In this document: in pieces, positions 1 through 10,718 of the stretch
How the letters are laid out: every line of letters begins with the position of its first letter
Position numbering within the stretch: position 1 is the first letter of the stretch
Source: CBDHFQ01 sp965262565
GTDB taxonomy: Bacteria; Bacteroidota; Bacteroidia; J057
NCBI GenBank assembly: GCA_965262565.1
Contig: CBDHFQ010000025.1
Location: 124,001-188,000 of the forward strand
Length of the DNA: 64,000 bases
Reading direction: 5' to 3'
Made by a program: the position numbers and the translations under genes
The notes under the pieces: generated by a model
What the model saw: the letters and a program-made list of their open reading frames with translations, nothing else
Database searches by the model: none
What the model was told of the DNA's origin: nothing

Positions 1-347
1 TGAGTGCATTAGTTGTACCTGTTACAGTGAAACCTCAGGAATATGGATTTATGAAAGCCAAGGTCACTTACGTTTCTGATTTTCCAGTTACCCAGCAAGG
101 AATGATGATTTCTATGAAAAATGATCAACTAGTCCAAGCTTTACTATCCATAGGGGCTCCTTTTGAAGTATATGTTGATTTTGAAAGGGATACAACTTCA
201 TACAGTGGTTATAAATGGACATCGGCTAATGGTCCTTCTGTAAGTATTAATGCTGGAACTTCGTGTGCGGGTAAAATTACAGTTGATGAAGTTCCTCCAA
301 TAGCAATGATAGTTCCTGCATTCAAAAAGTTTTTTAATCTATACTAA
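1..347 (+). CDS. NHLM/NHLP bacteriocin system secretion protein (HlyD family), C-terminal end
   Basis: The reading frame is already open at base 3 and runs to the stop at 345-347, so only about 114 C-terminal residues of a gene that starts outside the window are visible. The segment reads as the end of an HlyD-like membrane-fusion protein: a beta-rich stretch (VKPQEYGFMKAKV, then YVSDFPVTQQGM) followed by ...AGKITVDEVPPIAMIVPAF, where 'PPI..VIP' resembles the end of NHLM-system secretion proteins. The family forms the periplasm-spanning adaptor that works with a peptidase-containing ABC exporter. It sits 34 bases upstream of exactly such an exporter, which supports the call. The family is inferred from context plus a short tail, so the exact subfamily is uncertain. 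Confidence 0.7.
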   Translation, partial: SALVVPVTVKPQEYGFMKAKVTYVSDFPVTQQGMMISMKNDQLVQALLSIGAPFEVYVDFERDTTSYSGYKWTSANGPSVSINAGTSCAGKITVDEVPPIAMIVPAFKKFFNLY

Positions 348-381
348 GCCGATCATTCCCAGAAAATAAAAAAAGCTAACA

Positions 382-2624
382 ATGGCTATGCGAAAGCCCC
401 AAAAAGTAAAAGGACCAATAAAGGAAAAATTAGCAAAACCGATCAAAACCCCTACGGTTTTACAAATGGAAGCGGTAGAATGTGGTGCTGCGGCTCTATC
501 TATCGTAATGGGATATTATGGCAGGTTTGTGCCATTAGAAAAGATAAGGGTGGAATGTGGAGTTTCGAGAGATGGATTAAAGGCTACTAATTTAATGAAG
601 GCAGCAAGATCTTTTGGGTTCAAAACCAAAGGCTATTCTAAATCTCTCAGAAAGCTTAAAGAGACTAAATTACCTGCTATTTTGTTTTGGAACTTTAATC
701 ATTTTCTGGTGTTGGAGGGATTTACCACAAAAAAAGTTTATATAAATGATCCTGCACAAGGTAGATACCAAGTAACCTACGAAGAGTTTGAAGATTCATT
801 TACAGGAGTAGTAATCACTCTTGAACCCACAGAGAAATTTGAGAAAGGAAATGAAAAAAGAGGGTTGATACCAGCTTTAACTTCACGGATCTCCAATTCG
901 AAATTAAGCGTTATCTATATCGTACTGGCAAGTTTATTTTTGGTGATTCCTGGCCTTATAATACCTTCTTTCACTCAAATATTTATTGATAGCTACTTGG
1001 TGAATCAAATGACAGATTTTGTCATGCCATTATTATTAGGGATGGCTGGTGTATTGATTATTAATGCCATATTAGTTCATATTCAACAATACTATCTTCT
1101 TAGACTTGAAACAAAGTTAGCTCTTGCTACATCCAGCCAATTTCTATGGCATGTGTTCCACCTTCCTATCACCTTTTTTACACAGCGATACAGTGGAGAT
1201 GTGAGTAATAGGGTGACGCTAAATGATCAAATAGCACAGTTATTAAGTGGAGAATTAGCGAATGCATCATTAAATATAATAGTTGTAGTATTTTATGCCA
1301 TATTAATGTTTTCTTACGATGTAGTCCTTACGATTATTGGTATTACAATTACTGCATTAAATATATTAGCTTTAAAGATTGTATCGAGAGCAAGAAAAGA
1401 TAAAAACCGACGATTATTAAATGAAAGAGGGAAGCTAATGGGGAGTACCATGTCTGGGATTAGTATGATAGAAACCTTAAAAGCCTCTGGCAGGGAAAGT
1501 GATTTTTTCGCAAAATGGACGGGATACCTGGCAAAAGTAATGAATATTCAGCAAGAATTAAGCTGGATTACATTACGTTTGAATGTAGTTCCACCTTTTT
1601 TAATGTCGTTAAATACAACACTAATAATTGGTCTAGGTGCCTTAAGGGTCATGGATGGCCATATGACACTGGGTATGTTAATTGCCTTTTTGTATTTAAT
1701 GAAAAGTTTCATAGACCCTGTTAATCAATTAGTAGCAGTAGGTAGTTTATTGCAGGAAACTGAAGGAGGTATGAGCCGAATAGATGATGTATTAGATTAT
1801 GAAATCTCTAAGGAGTTTGTTGATAATGATAAAAGGAATAATGGGGTAGCTCGTGAAAGAGAAATGGCACATTCCTATATAAAAGTAGGACCAAATGGAA
1901 AACTAAATGGTCATTTGGAATTAAAAAATGTGAGCTTTGGCTACACCAAAGTCTTACCTCCAATCATAGAAGACTTTAATTTGACATTAGAACCTGGTAG
2001 TAGAGTAGCCCTGGTAGGCGGTTTCAGGTAGTGGTAAAATCTACAGTGGCGAGATTAGTAGCAGGATTATATGATCCCTGGAAAGGGACCATTAAGTTTG
2101 ATGACATGGAACGCATAAATATTCCGAGGCAAATGCTAAATAATTCAGTGGGAGTAATTGATCAGGAAATTATGCTTTTCAAAGGATCTATTAGAGATAA
2201 TCTGTCATTCTGGGATCAAACTATGACAGAGCAAAATATGATCAAAGCGGCGAAAGATGCTGCTATTCATGATATGATAGCCTCTAGGCCAGGAGCATAT
2301 GAAAGCTATGTATCTGAGAAAGGAACAAACTTTAGTGGGGGCCAAAGACAAAGAATTGAAATTGCTAGAGTATTAGCGCTTAACCCTTCCTTATTGATCA
2401 TGGATGAAGGAACAAGTGCATTAGATCCTAAATCTGAAAAGATAGTAATGGATAATATTCGTAGAAGGGGATGTACTTGTCTTATTGTGGCTCATCGATT
2501 GAGTACGATCAGAGATTGCGACGAAATTATCGTAATGAAATTCGGTAAAATCGTTGAACGTGGAACACATAGTAACTTATTAAACAAACGAGGCGTTTAT
2601 CACCAATTAATTAGCTCAAATTAA
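382..2624 (+). pseudogene. NHLP-family bacteriocin export ABC transporter (C39 peptidase-permease-ATPase), frameshifted in the Walker A motif
   Basis: This gene would encode an inner-membrane exporter that cleaves leader peptides after Gly-Gly and exports the core. The N-terminus is a C39 peptidase: catalytic Cys in QMEAVECGAAAL, His in FWNFNHFLVLEGF and Asp in YINDPAQG. It is followed by a six-helix permease (about residues 170-430) and an ATPase domain. The frame breaks at about 2018-2040. The expected VGGSGSGKST reads VGGFR-stop because the run 'ggttTc' and the run 'taaaA' each carry an extra base. Coding resumes in a third frame from 2031 with FSGGQRQRIEIARVLA and LLIMDEGTSALD, ending at 2624. 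With the two bases removed the protein would be 746 residues, a normal length for the family. As read, the ATPase is disconnected from the permease, so the gene is inactive unless these are sequencing errors. Confidence 0.85.
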
Positions 2625-2638
2625 TTTCTGCTTAACTC

Positions 2639-5550
2639 ATGCAAGTAATACCTAAAGAAATCAAATTAGGGGCCAGTAACCCTTTTCTTCTTACCAAGCA
2701 CGATTGCGTCTGGATAATTGCTTCGGGAGAGGTAGAAGTGTACTATGTTACACTGGATGAAAAGGGCTCCTTACAAAGTAGCCGCCATTTTTTATATGCC
2801 GCTGGGAAGGGGGAAATGCTATTTAGCTTAAAAATGAGTGAAAGTTCTCATGGCTTAACACTTATGGTGATTAGCTCCAATGCAAAATTAATAGAAATAA
2901 GGAAAGAGTACGTTGCTAATCTTGATTTAACCCAACTGTGCTATAAAGTAGATCAGTGGATACTCAAATTAGCAGAATCCCTTCAAACTAATACTCCCCC
3001 AAGAATTTATACAAATCTTGAGGAGTCGGATAAAGTCTCAATAGATGAAGAACAAATTGCTTATCCGAATAGAGGTTTGTATTGGATTAAATTAAAGCAT
3101 GGTAGATTGAAGGTATATGGGGATGAGATTGAAAATGTGAAGGAAATAGAAAAAATTAGCCTTGGAATAATTCCTGTATCTAACAAGCTTTGGATTACAG
3201 CTATAGGAGATGATGCTGAGGTAGAAGTATTACCAACCAATGAAATTGTAGAGGATGAGATAAGCCTTATGCTTTCATTGCATTATTTACAAAGATATTT
3301 TTTTATAAAAATTCAACAAAAGCTGGAAGCTTTTAACAATTTCATTAGTGTTTCCCTTGAAAAGAAAGTTCAGAGGGATCATGCTATGCTAGAAAGTAGT
3401 CTGAAGGGTTTAAAATCAATTATTGCCAAAGACGAGTATCATGAATCCTTAAGCACTAATTATGGGAATTTATTATTATCTACTTGCCAGTTAATTGGGG
3501 CAGAGACAGGATTTGAATTTAATGATCCGAAATTTAAAGAAGATAAAAAACTTAGTACACTCAACCAACTCTCAGGAATAGCGCAGGTATCAAATGTCAG
3601 GGTTAGAAAAGTCATTTTAAGAGGCGAATGGTGGAAGGAAGAGAATGGTCATTTACTAGCTTTTACAAAAAAAGATAAAGGTCCAGTTGCCTTGATCCAG
3701 GGAAAAGCAAATTCGTATAGGTTAAAAAATGTTGGTACCAATCAAAGCATTCATGTTACACAGGAAATTGCTGATACACTGGAACCCATTGCATATATGT
3801 TTTTTTATGCCTTTGATAGCAAGATGAATTCATTAAAAGCTATATGGGAATTCGCGATCAAAGGCTTAAAAAGAGATGCTTGGTATATCGTTTTGGCAGC
3901 ATTAGGTGGAAGTGTAATAGGCTTATTTATCCCTATTTTGTTTGGAATTATGTTCGATGAAGTAATCCCTCAAGCTGATAGAGATTATTTACTTACCGTA
4001 TTTTCATTAATGTTAATTGTGGGTAGCATTTCTGCTCTTTTGCAATTAATAAGATGAGTATTGCAACTGAGAATTGAGACAAAATCAAATATAAATGTCC
4101 AGGCAGGACTCATGGATCATCTACTTAGATTACCCGTAGCATTCTACAGACAATTTGCCTCTGGAGACTTAACATTAAGAGCCCTCAGTATTAATAGTAT
4201 TAGGCAAATTTTATCCTCTACAGTGCTTACTGCAGTACTAAGTGGTGCTTTTTTCTATTGTAAATTTAACACTTCTCTTTTTTTATGATTCAACACTAGC
4301 CTGGATAGGTATAGGATTAGCCTTTATTTCTGTAGTTTTTAGTGGTTCTTATAGGGCTTTTGAAGTTGAAATTTGATAGGCAAATTGCTCAAAGTCAGGG
4401 CGGATATCCAAGGGTTGTTATTCGAGTTTTTAACTGGAATCACTAAAATTAGAGTGGCAGGAGCTGAAAAAAGAATTTTTGCTCAATGGGCAAATAAATT
4501 CAAAAAGTTGAAGGAATTGGACTTTCATTCTGAAAATTACCAGAATTATGCCACCGTATTTAATTCTACTTACCCATTACTGACCAATATTATTTTTTTG
4601 GGTTTGTCTATTATTTATTTGAATTCAGAAAATCTGGAGGTGGCTCTGTTATTTCAGTAGGAGCATTCGTAGCATTCATATCGGCCTTTAATCTTTTTCT
4701 AAATGATTGTCTAAAAATGAGTTATGCATTGATAAGCTCATTAGATATTGTTCCATTATATGAACGTGTGAAGCCTATCTTATCAGAACAACCTGAATCT
4801 ACTTCAGGTAGTGCAGATCCGGGAGTACTCCTAGGAGATATTGAAATGAATGGCGTATCATTTAGATATAATGAGGGCCAACCTTTAGTCTTAAAAGATG
4901 TTTCATTTAATATTAAGGCCGGGGAGATGGTAGCCTTTGTGGGACCTTCTGGCTCAGGAAAATCTACCATTATGAGGTTATTATTAGGCTTTGAAGAACC
5001 AGAGGCAGGAGCTGTTTTCTACGATGGGCAAGCATTTGATTCATTAAATAAAGAATTGGTCCGCCAACAAATTGGAGTAGTGCTACAGCATGGAGCATTA
5101 ATGTCAGGCTCTATTTATTTGAACATTGTAGGCAATTCAGAATTAGGATTAGAGGAGGCAACAGAAGCTGCAAAGATGGCTGGCTTGGAAGATGATATTG
5201 AGCAAATGCCCATGAAAATGCATACAGTAATAAGTGAAGGTGCTGGAACATTTTCAGGTGGCCAAAAACAACGGTTAATGATTGCAAGAGCTATTGTACA
5301 CAAACCTAGAATTCTATTCATGGATGAAGCAACTAGCGCTCTGGATAATCGAACCCAGAATATTGTATCTGATAGTCTAGATAAGTTGCAAGCAACAAGA
5401 ATTATAATTGCCCATAGATTGAGTACAGTGATTAACGCTGACCGGATTTACGTTATGGAAAAAGGAAAAATAGTAGAGTCAGGTTCATATAGTGAATTAA
5501 TTAAGAATCAAGGCCTTTTTGCCAGTTTAGCAAAGCGGCAAATTGTATAA
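2639..5550 (+). pseudogene. NHLM bacteriocin system ABC transporter ATP-binding/permease protein, multiply disrupted
   Basis: This is the second exporter of the NHLM pair, starting 14 bases after the first. It would carry an N-terminal regulatory-type region (about 380 residues, no C39 peptidase), a permease and an ATPase. The ATPase part is clear: FVGPSGSGKSTIMRLLLG (Walker A), FSGGQKQRLMIARAI (signature) and ILFMDEATSALD (Walker B). The frame is broken by an in-frame TGA at 4055-4057, extra bases near 4245, 4372 and 4415, and a shift near 4635 (GGGSVISVGAF resumes in the last frame). Correcting the indels gives about 969 residues, the usual size range of this family. The nonsense codon cannot be explained by homopolymer miscounting, which argues for true inactivation. 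I infer that the locus can no longer use this exporter. Confidence 0.85.
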
Positions 5551-5559
5551 ACATCAATC

Positions 5560-6703
5560 ATGGCTTCCTATAAAGAAAAATACATTATTCTTAGACGGTT
5601 TACTAAAGATGAAAAAGTATTAGATGAACTTGTAAGCTATAGCCAAAATTTTTTTCATGAGAAAGGGTTGGGATGGAGAGAATATTGTAACGTTATCGAA
5701 TGAGGCTTTCATTAATAGTTGGGAAACTTATAGGAAAGAATCAAAAGAGATCGGAGTGTTTGAAGTATTAAAAAAGTATTTTGTGGGTTTTCAATTTCCT
5801 ATTCAACAAGGGATTAGTCAGACTATGACTTATAAAATGGCTTATAGCACTGGAAAAGATGTAACGTCAATGAAAGACGCTACTGGATTAGTATTGATTA
5901 AGCCCGAATCTTTAAAATTGTTTCTTTACGATAGTATTGCTGGATTGATTCCCGTCTTGGTTGTTCCTGATGAAAAAGACTTTCAATCGATAATTCAAGC
6001 CTTTGTATTTAAAAATGAACCTAAATCTATTCCATCTTCAATGGGGGCAGCAATTATAAAAGGATTAATTAATTGGAACCGAATTAAACAGCTTCAAAAG
6101 CAGTGGGTTAGTCATCATCCCTTAGGAAATTGGAACACTTTCTTTAAAAACTCGGTGATCCCTAATAAAACTTTGTATCAAGATAAATTAATTGTGCTAA
6201 GTAAAAAAAATTATAGTGGAGTTGCAGCTGCTACCCTGGGACTAGAACGTGAAGAATGGTTAGAGTATTCCTTAAATATAAGACTTGAGCATGAATGTGC
6301 ACATTATTTTACCTACAGGTATTTGGGAACTATGCGAAACAATATGCATGATGAATTAATTGCTGATTATATGGGAATTACAAAGGTATTAGGCCATTTT
6401 AAATCAGATTGGTTCTTAGCATTTATTGGTTTAGAAGGAAGTATGTTCAAAAAAGGGGGAAGAATGAAGAATTACTTAGGTAAGCCCGAGCTATCAACTA
6501 AAGCATTTGATGTGCTTAAATATATAATGATAGCTGCTAGCGAAAATGTATCTTCGTTTAATCATTCCCTTAACGTTAATAAAGTAGAAACTAATTCCAC
6601 CTTACAATTATTAACCCTTTGCTCAACATCACTTGAGGAAATGGCAGTTGAAAATGGGGTAGATAGATTATTAGATAATCATTATTGCATTTCTAACAAT
6701 TGA
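5560..6703 (+). CDS. HExxH-motif putative metallopeptidase-like protein of the RiPP cluster (one frameshift near its start)
   Basis: I do not recognise a named family. A long frame from about 5657 to 6703 carries RLEHECAHYFTYRYLG, a HEXXH zinc-binding motif, followed about 18 residues later by DELIADYMGI. An acidic residue there could be the third ligand, as in gluzincin-like peptidases. There is no signal peptide or membrane segment, so it should be cytoplasmic. An ATG at 5560 opens MASYKEKYIILRRF... and reads in a different frame until an extra G near 5666 (run 'aaaGGGtt'). Joining the two frames gives exactly 380 residues with no gap, so the true gene probably starts at 5560, 9 bases after the transporter stop. 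A role in leader removal or precursor processing is possible but is only inferred from its position between exporter and tailoring genes. Confidence 0.55.
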
Positions 6704-6809
6704 TATCAATTTAAAATGCTTTATTCTCTGCAATACTTTTTATGGGACCACAATTGATCATCCCCCATATTATTAAAAAAATTTCAACATCTAAGTTAAT
6801 GAATGATTT

Positions 6810-8033
6810 ATGAATTCTTTAGCACCTAGCTTCACAAAACTGACGGATTTTAACGACCTGGATAAGGTAATGGCTCCTGTTTGCGGTATGGAATTTATTA
6901 AGGAATATTACGAACAAAAATTATTGATACAAAACAGGAACCAAAAAGAGTATTTCAGCGATTTATTGACTATTGAAGAAATAGACAAAATAATTGATTT
7001 GCATTATCCTAAAGGAGAAGGTATCCTCTTTTATAAACAAGGGAAAAAAGTTTCTGAAGAATCTTTCAGAAATATTCATGATAATTTAAAATTTAATTTA
7101 TTGTATAAAGGTTATAGCGAAGGCCTTTCCATTGTTTTAAATGGAATTGATATGTTTTGGCAACCTATAAAAGTACTATGCCAGAATTTAACAAGAGAAC
7201 TTAACCATCGAGTACAATGCAATCTATATTTAACTCCTAATGAGCAAAGAGCATTTGATTTACATTTTGATACACATGATGTAATCATTATACAAATACA
7301 TGGGAAAAAACATTGGAATGTTTATGATACTTGGAGGGAATTACCTTTATCAGGAGCAAAACAAACAGGTTTATCAGAAGAAGAGTTATCTAATTTAAGA
7401 GAAGTCACCCTACATGCAGGAGACAGTATGTATATTCCCAGGGGTATACCACATGAAGCATTTACTTCGGATGAGTCCTCTATACATTTGACCTTAGGAA
7501 TATATCCAGTAAAGTGGGGAGATTTTATTCAGAATATATTAGAGAAACACATAGAAGAAAATGAAGCATTTCGCAAATCTCTTCCTCCTGGATATCTAAA
7601 TCCCGGTAATTGGACTTTAGAGTTTAAGAATTCAATTTATCAGCAAATGGAAAACTTGCTTTCAGGTTTATCTGAGAAAAAAATGATAGATGAAAAATTG
7701 TATCAAATGTCTCATGAAATGATAAGTGATCATCAGTCAGGATTCTATGGACAAATAGCACAAATTGACAAGATAAATTCTTTAAATATTAATTCAATAT
7801 TAGAAAAACGATTTAAATCTAATTGTTTAGTTGAACAGAAGGAATCAATGGCTAAAATTCTTTTTCCAGGAGGCTTTTTGAATGGGCCTGCAAAGATCGC
7901 AGAAGTTTTAACGTTTATTTGTGATTCTGATGGGATGTTTTGTTTAAAAGATTTACCCTTAATCTCTAATAAGAATAAAATACACTTGGCAAGGAAACTG
8001 ATCGTAGGAGGCTTACTTAAATTTAAAGCTTAG
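6810..8033 (+). CDS. JmjC/cupin_4-type Fe(II)/2-oxoglutarate oxygenase (ribosomal-oxygenase-like), RiPP tailoring candidate
   Basis: The protein has 407 residues with the layout of bacterial ROXA/YcfD-like hydroxylases: a JmjC barrel in the N-terminal half and a helical plus winged-helix-like C-terminus. The iron site is visible as H152-x-D154 in FDLHFDTHDVIIIQIHGKKHW with distal H215 in MYIPRGIPHEAF. Known members hydroxylate Arg or His side chains of ribosomal proteins. A copy inside a RiPP locus more likely hydroxylates the precursor core, and the Arg-rich core of the gene at 10149 is an obvious candidate; that is inference. The gene is intact, unlike several neighbours, and lies between the HExxH gene and the radical SAM gene on the same strand. 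It could instead be a housekeeping ribosomal oxygenase, but the location argues against that. Confidence 0.8.
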   Translation: MNSLAPSFTKLTDFNDLDKVMAPVCGMEFIKEYYEQKLLIQNRNQKEYFSDLLTIEEIDKIIDLHYPKGEGILFYKQGKKVSEESFRNIHDNLKFNLLYKGYSEGLSIVLNGIDMFWQPIKVLCQNLTRELNHRVQCNLYLTPNEQRAFDLHFDTHDVIIIQIHGKKHWNVYDTWRELPLSGAKQTGLSEEELSNLREVTLHAGDSMYIPRGIPHEAFTSDESSIHLTLGIYPVKWGDFIQNILEKHIEENEAFRKSLPPGYLNPGNWTLEFKNSIYQQMENLLSGLSEKKMIDEKLYQMSHEMISDHQSGFYGQIAQIDKINSLNINSILEKRFKSNCLVEQKESMAKILFPGGFLNGPAKIAEVLTFICDSDGMFCLKDLPLISNKNKIHLARKLIVGGLLKFKA

Positions 8034-8261
8034 TATATATAAATTACTATTTTAGTATTTGATCTTCTTTTACCTTTCTCAAAAGCCTTACTCTTGTTTT
8101 TCAGATAGAATGGCAAGATTCTCGGATAATTATCTTCGTAGGTTAAGCCATATCATGTAGGTAGATATCAATAAGACTCTGTTAGATATTTTTTGAGCTT
8201 CTCAATTATAGCATAATATTGTCTTTTTGAATTTAAATAATTTATAAAGAAAATAGAAATA

Positions 8262-9779
8262 ATGACTGCTATAAGTACTTTGAATGAATTTAGAAAATTA
8301 AAGAAAAAAGTAAAGCCGATTTTTGAGAATGACAGTGGTATACTGGAAGGAGGTTTTTTTGATTTTACAAAAAGCCGTCCCTCATCTTTAAATAACGAGA
8401 TTTCTGGCGTACAAGAATCAGCTCAAAATGACAGAATGAAGGCGAGTAGGTTTAATAGTTTCATTGCCTATGATCAGCAGTTACTAGCATTTAACGCTTA
8501 TACTCAAAAATTTTTGATACTTGATTCAGAACTATTGGATCTATTCAATGCTGCTTTAATAGAAAATGACTTTGAAGGCTTATCAGAAATTCACCCACAA
8601 TTCTTTGATACATTAATTAATAGAGGCTTTCTGGTAAAGGAAGAAACTGATGAATTACAGAAATTAATTAGACTCAGAGAAAAGGTAGATTTTGCGAATG
8701 ATTTTTATCATCTCACGATAAACCCTACGATGAACTGTAATTTCAAATGTTGGTATTGTTATGAAAGTCATGTGAAAGGCTCACAAATGACAAATGAAAC
8801 TATAGAAAAAGTAATTAAATATATAAAGCATGTTATCTCAACTAATGATGAAATAAAGCAATTCCGAATCTCTTGGTTTGGTGGAGAACCTATGTTATAC
8901 TTTGACAAGGTGATAAAACCGATCACGGAGGAAACCCATCAAATTGCTAACCAAAGGGGCATCGCCTTTAGCTCAAAATTCACTACGAATGGATATCTCA
9001 TAAAACCAAGAATGATTCCATTCTTTAAAAAATATAATATAAGTGGATTCCAGATAACACTTGACGGGCACAGAGATAGGCATAATAAAGTTAGATATAC
9101 TGCAAGGCAGAAAGGGACCTATGATGAAATAATTGAAAGCATAAAATTGTTAGCTAGAAACCAAGTGTATGTCGCAGTAAGAATTAACTATGTTAAGGAT
9201 ACGCTAGAAAAGATACAAGAACTAATAAATGATTTTAAAGATTTATCTGCAACAGCAAGATCATACCTAAATTTCAACTTTCATAATGTTTGGCAGGAAG
9301 GTGAGGCTAATCAAGAGAAACTCTCAGAGGTCATTACTGATTTTCGTAATAATGATTTTGTGACTGAATCATTATTTTCTTCTGTGGATACGTTAAGAGA
9401 TTCCTGTTATGCTGATAAGAGAAATCACGCAACAATAAATTATAATGGAGAGGTCTTTAAATGTACTGCTCGGGATTTTAAGAGTGATAATAGAGAAGGA
9501 ATATTAACAGATAGTGGACGAATTGAATGGAATGAGACTTTTGAGAAGAGGATGAATATCAAATTCAAAAATAGTCCTTGTCTTTCCTGTAGAATACAAC
9601 CTTTATGTAATGGAGGGTGTTCTCAGAAAGGTCTGGAAAGTATGGGAGAAGAATATTGTGTAGTGGAAGATGCTGGAATATCGAAAGATGATATTATCAT
9701 GAGTAGATTTGAACAAAACTTGGAGCGTAGAGCATTACTTAAAAAAAGGATAAAAAATATTAATAGAGATTTATATTGA
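8262..9779 (+). CDS. Radical SAM/SPASM-domain peptide maturase
   Basis: The 505-residue protein has an N-terminal region of about 145 residues that may hold a peptide-recognition part, then a radical SAM core. Its first [4Fe-4S] cluster is C159-x3-C163-x2-C166 (CNFKCWYCYESH). WFGGEPMLY, FTTNGYL and ITLDGHRDRHNKVR are typical core motifs. The C-terminus has SPASM-type auxiliary-cluster cysteines: DSCYAD, GEVFKCTARDF, SPCLSCRIQPLCNGGCSQKG and EYCVVE. Such enzymes install thioether, carbon-carbon or epimer modifications on RiPP precursors in the cytoplasm. The precursors follow 370 bases downstream. The reaction cannot be read from sequence; the core with Cys residues (10149) and the one with Tyr/Trp (10719) are both plausible substrates. 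The gene is complete and undamaged. Confidence 0.88.
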   Translation: MTAISTLNEFRKLKKKVKPIFENDSGILEGGFFDFTKSRPSSLNNEISGVQESAQNDRMKASRFNSFIAYDQQLLAFNAYTQKFLILDSELLDLFNAALIENDFEGLSEIHPQFFDTLINRGFLVKEETDELQKLIRLREKVDFANDFYHLTINPTMNCNFKCWYCYESHVKGSQMTNETIEKVIKYIKHVISTNDEIKQFRISWFGGEPMLYFDKVIKPITEETHQIANQRGIAFSSKFTTNGYLIKPRMIPFFKKYNISGFQITLDGHRDRHNKVRYTARQKGTYDEIIESIKLLARNQVYVAVRINYVKDTLEKIQELINDFKDLSATARSYLNFNFHNVWQEGEANQEKLSEVITDFRNNDFVTESLFSSVDTLRDSCYADKRNHATINYNGEVFKCTARDFKSDNREGILTDSGRIEWNETFEKRMNIKFKNSPCLSCRIQPLCNGGCSQKGLESMGEEYCVVEDAGISKDDIIMSRFEQNLERRALLKKRIKNINRDLY

Positions 9780-10148
9780 TTAATTAATCGAAATCTAAGG
9801 TATTTGCTAGTCCCTAACGATAGATCAAAAAAATTAAGACGTGGAGCTCTATCATATCCTACTCAAAGAACAAGTAGAAAAGGATATTATTTTATCGAAT
9901 GAGTTTTATACCATTATCAATCACGTCATAAGATTTTACTATCCATCTGGTCGATAAAATCGAACTAAAGGTATATACTTCTAAACCTATAACTAGCTTA
10001 ATACATTATTGCTTCTAAATCCTTAAAAAAGTCATTTTTCAAATTGGCTAATCATTAAGCTTCTTTGACATATTTATCAGATTGAAATGATTTAAATTTA
10101 CTAATGTACTTTAACTAATAATTTCTATAACCTTTAAATTTTATAATT
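9780..10148. other. AT-rich intergenic stretch before the precursor genes
   Basis: This 369-base stretch lies between the radical SAM stop and the first precursor. It presumably carries the precursor promoter and leader, but I cannot point to a convincing promoter. One frame stays open from 9838 to 9957 (+) without an ATG, reading VELYHILLKEQVEKDIILSN and onward to a TAA. It could be a fragment of a lost gene or chance. No terminator-like hairpin is evident. Confidence 0.3.
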
Positions 10149-10535
10149 ATGAATTATGTAGATCTTTCCGCTAGTATTGAAAGTAATGAAGAACACAAAG
10201 AAAAAGTTAATCAGTTACTTGAACCTATTATTCTAAAAACCTATCAGGATGCTGAGTTCAAAGCAGAATTTATGGCTAATCCTAAAGAGGTAATTGAGCG
10301 AGAGACTGGTGAGGAGATCGGTTTACCCTCAGGCTTCAATGTTTCAGTAGTAGACAAATCGGATCCATTTGCAATATACATTACCATTCCCGTTAATGAA
10401 GAAATGCTAGAACTAACAGATGAAGAATTAGAACTTGTAGCTGGAGGGGTAGCAGATATCGATATAGATAACGAAAATTGTGGTTTCTTATCTTGTTTAG
10501 GAAGAAGAAGAAGAAGAAGAAAAGGAGTTGAATAA
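10149..10535 (+). CDS. NHLP leader peptide family RiPP precursor with a Cys-x4-Cys, hexa-arginine core
   Basis: This 128-residue peptide has a typical nitrile-hydratase-like leader: an amphipathic start, then DAEFKAEFMANPKEVIERET, GLPSGFNV and YITIPVNEE, closing with ELTDEELELVAGG. The Gly-Gly at residues 99-100 is the expected cut site of the C39 exporter at 382. The 28-residue core begins VADIDIDNEN, continues CGFLSC (C111, C116) and ends LGRRRRRRKGVE. Six Arg (119-124) and a Lys are thus concentrated in the tail. They are encoded by a pure run of aga codons (about 10501-10518), a trinucleotide repeat that could change length by slippage. Family knowledge says such peptides are matured by leader-guided enzymes; the nearby radical SAM, JmjC and UPF0489 genes fit. 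The start is the only sensible ATG, directly after an AT-rich region. Confidence 0.88.
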   Translation: MNYVDLSASIESNEEHKEKVNQLLEPIILKTYQDAEFKAEFMANPKEVIERETGEEIGLPSGFNVSVVDKSDPFAIYITIPVNEEMLELTDEELELVAGGVADIDIDNENCGFLSCLGRRRRRRKGVE

Positions 10536-10607
10536 TAGTCTTCAGAATATTGATTATCAGCTTATAATAGAAGTGGGATCCATCTAAACTATATATAAAT
10601 CCAAATC

Positions 10608-10636
10608 AATGTAAATGATTTGCATTAACAATGTTA
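10608..10636. promoter_or_regulatory. Two adjacent palindromes between the precursor genes
   Basis: A 19-base imperfect palindrome (aatgtaaatgatttgcatt, 10608-10626, one mismatch pair around a central g) abuts a second, shorter one (taacaatgtta, 10626-10636). The position is about 85 bases upstream of the second precursor start. It could be an operator, or a weak hairpin adjusting expression between the two precursors; no poly-T follows. The function is unknown. Confidence 0.25.
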
Positions 10637-10718
10637 TTAGATAGTTTCCATTTCTATTATTCCTTTTTTATAAAAATGATGACTAGTATTTTTTAAATTA
10701 ATTATTTATCAGTTGATT

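Noticed and set aside
2018..2040. Programmed frameshift in the exporter Walker A region
   Set aside because: Two separate single-base additions within about 20 bases, with a non-slippery context, fit damage or error far better than a programmed shift.
9838..9957. Open frame without ATG in the gap before the precursors (+)
   Set aside because: It has no start codon and no recognisable motif, so it is kept only as a remark in the intergenic entry.
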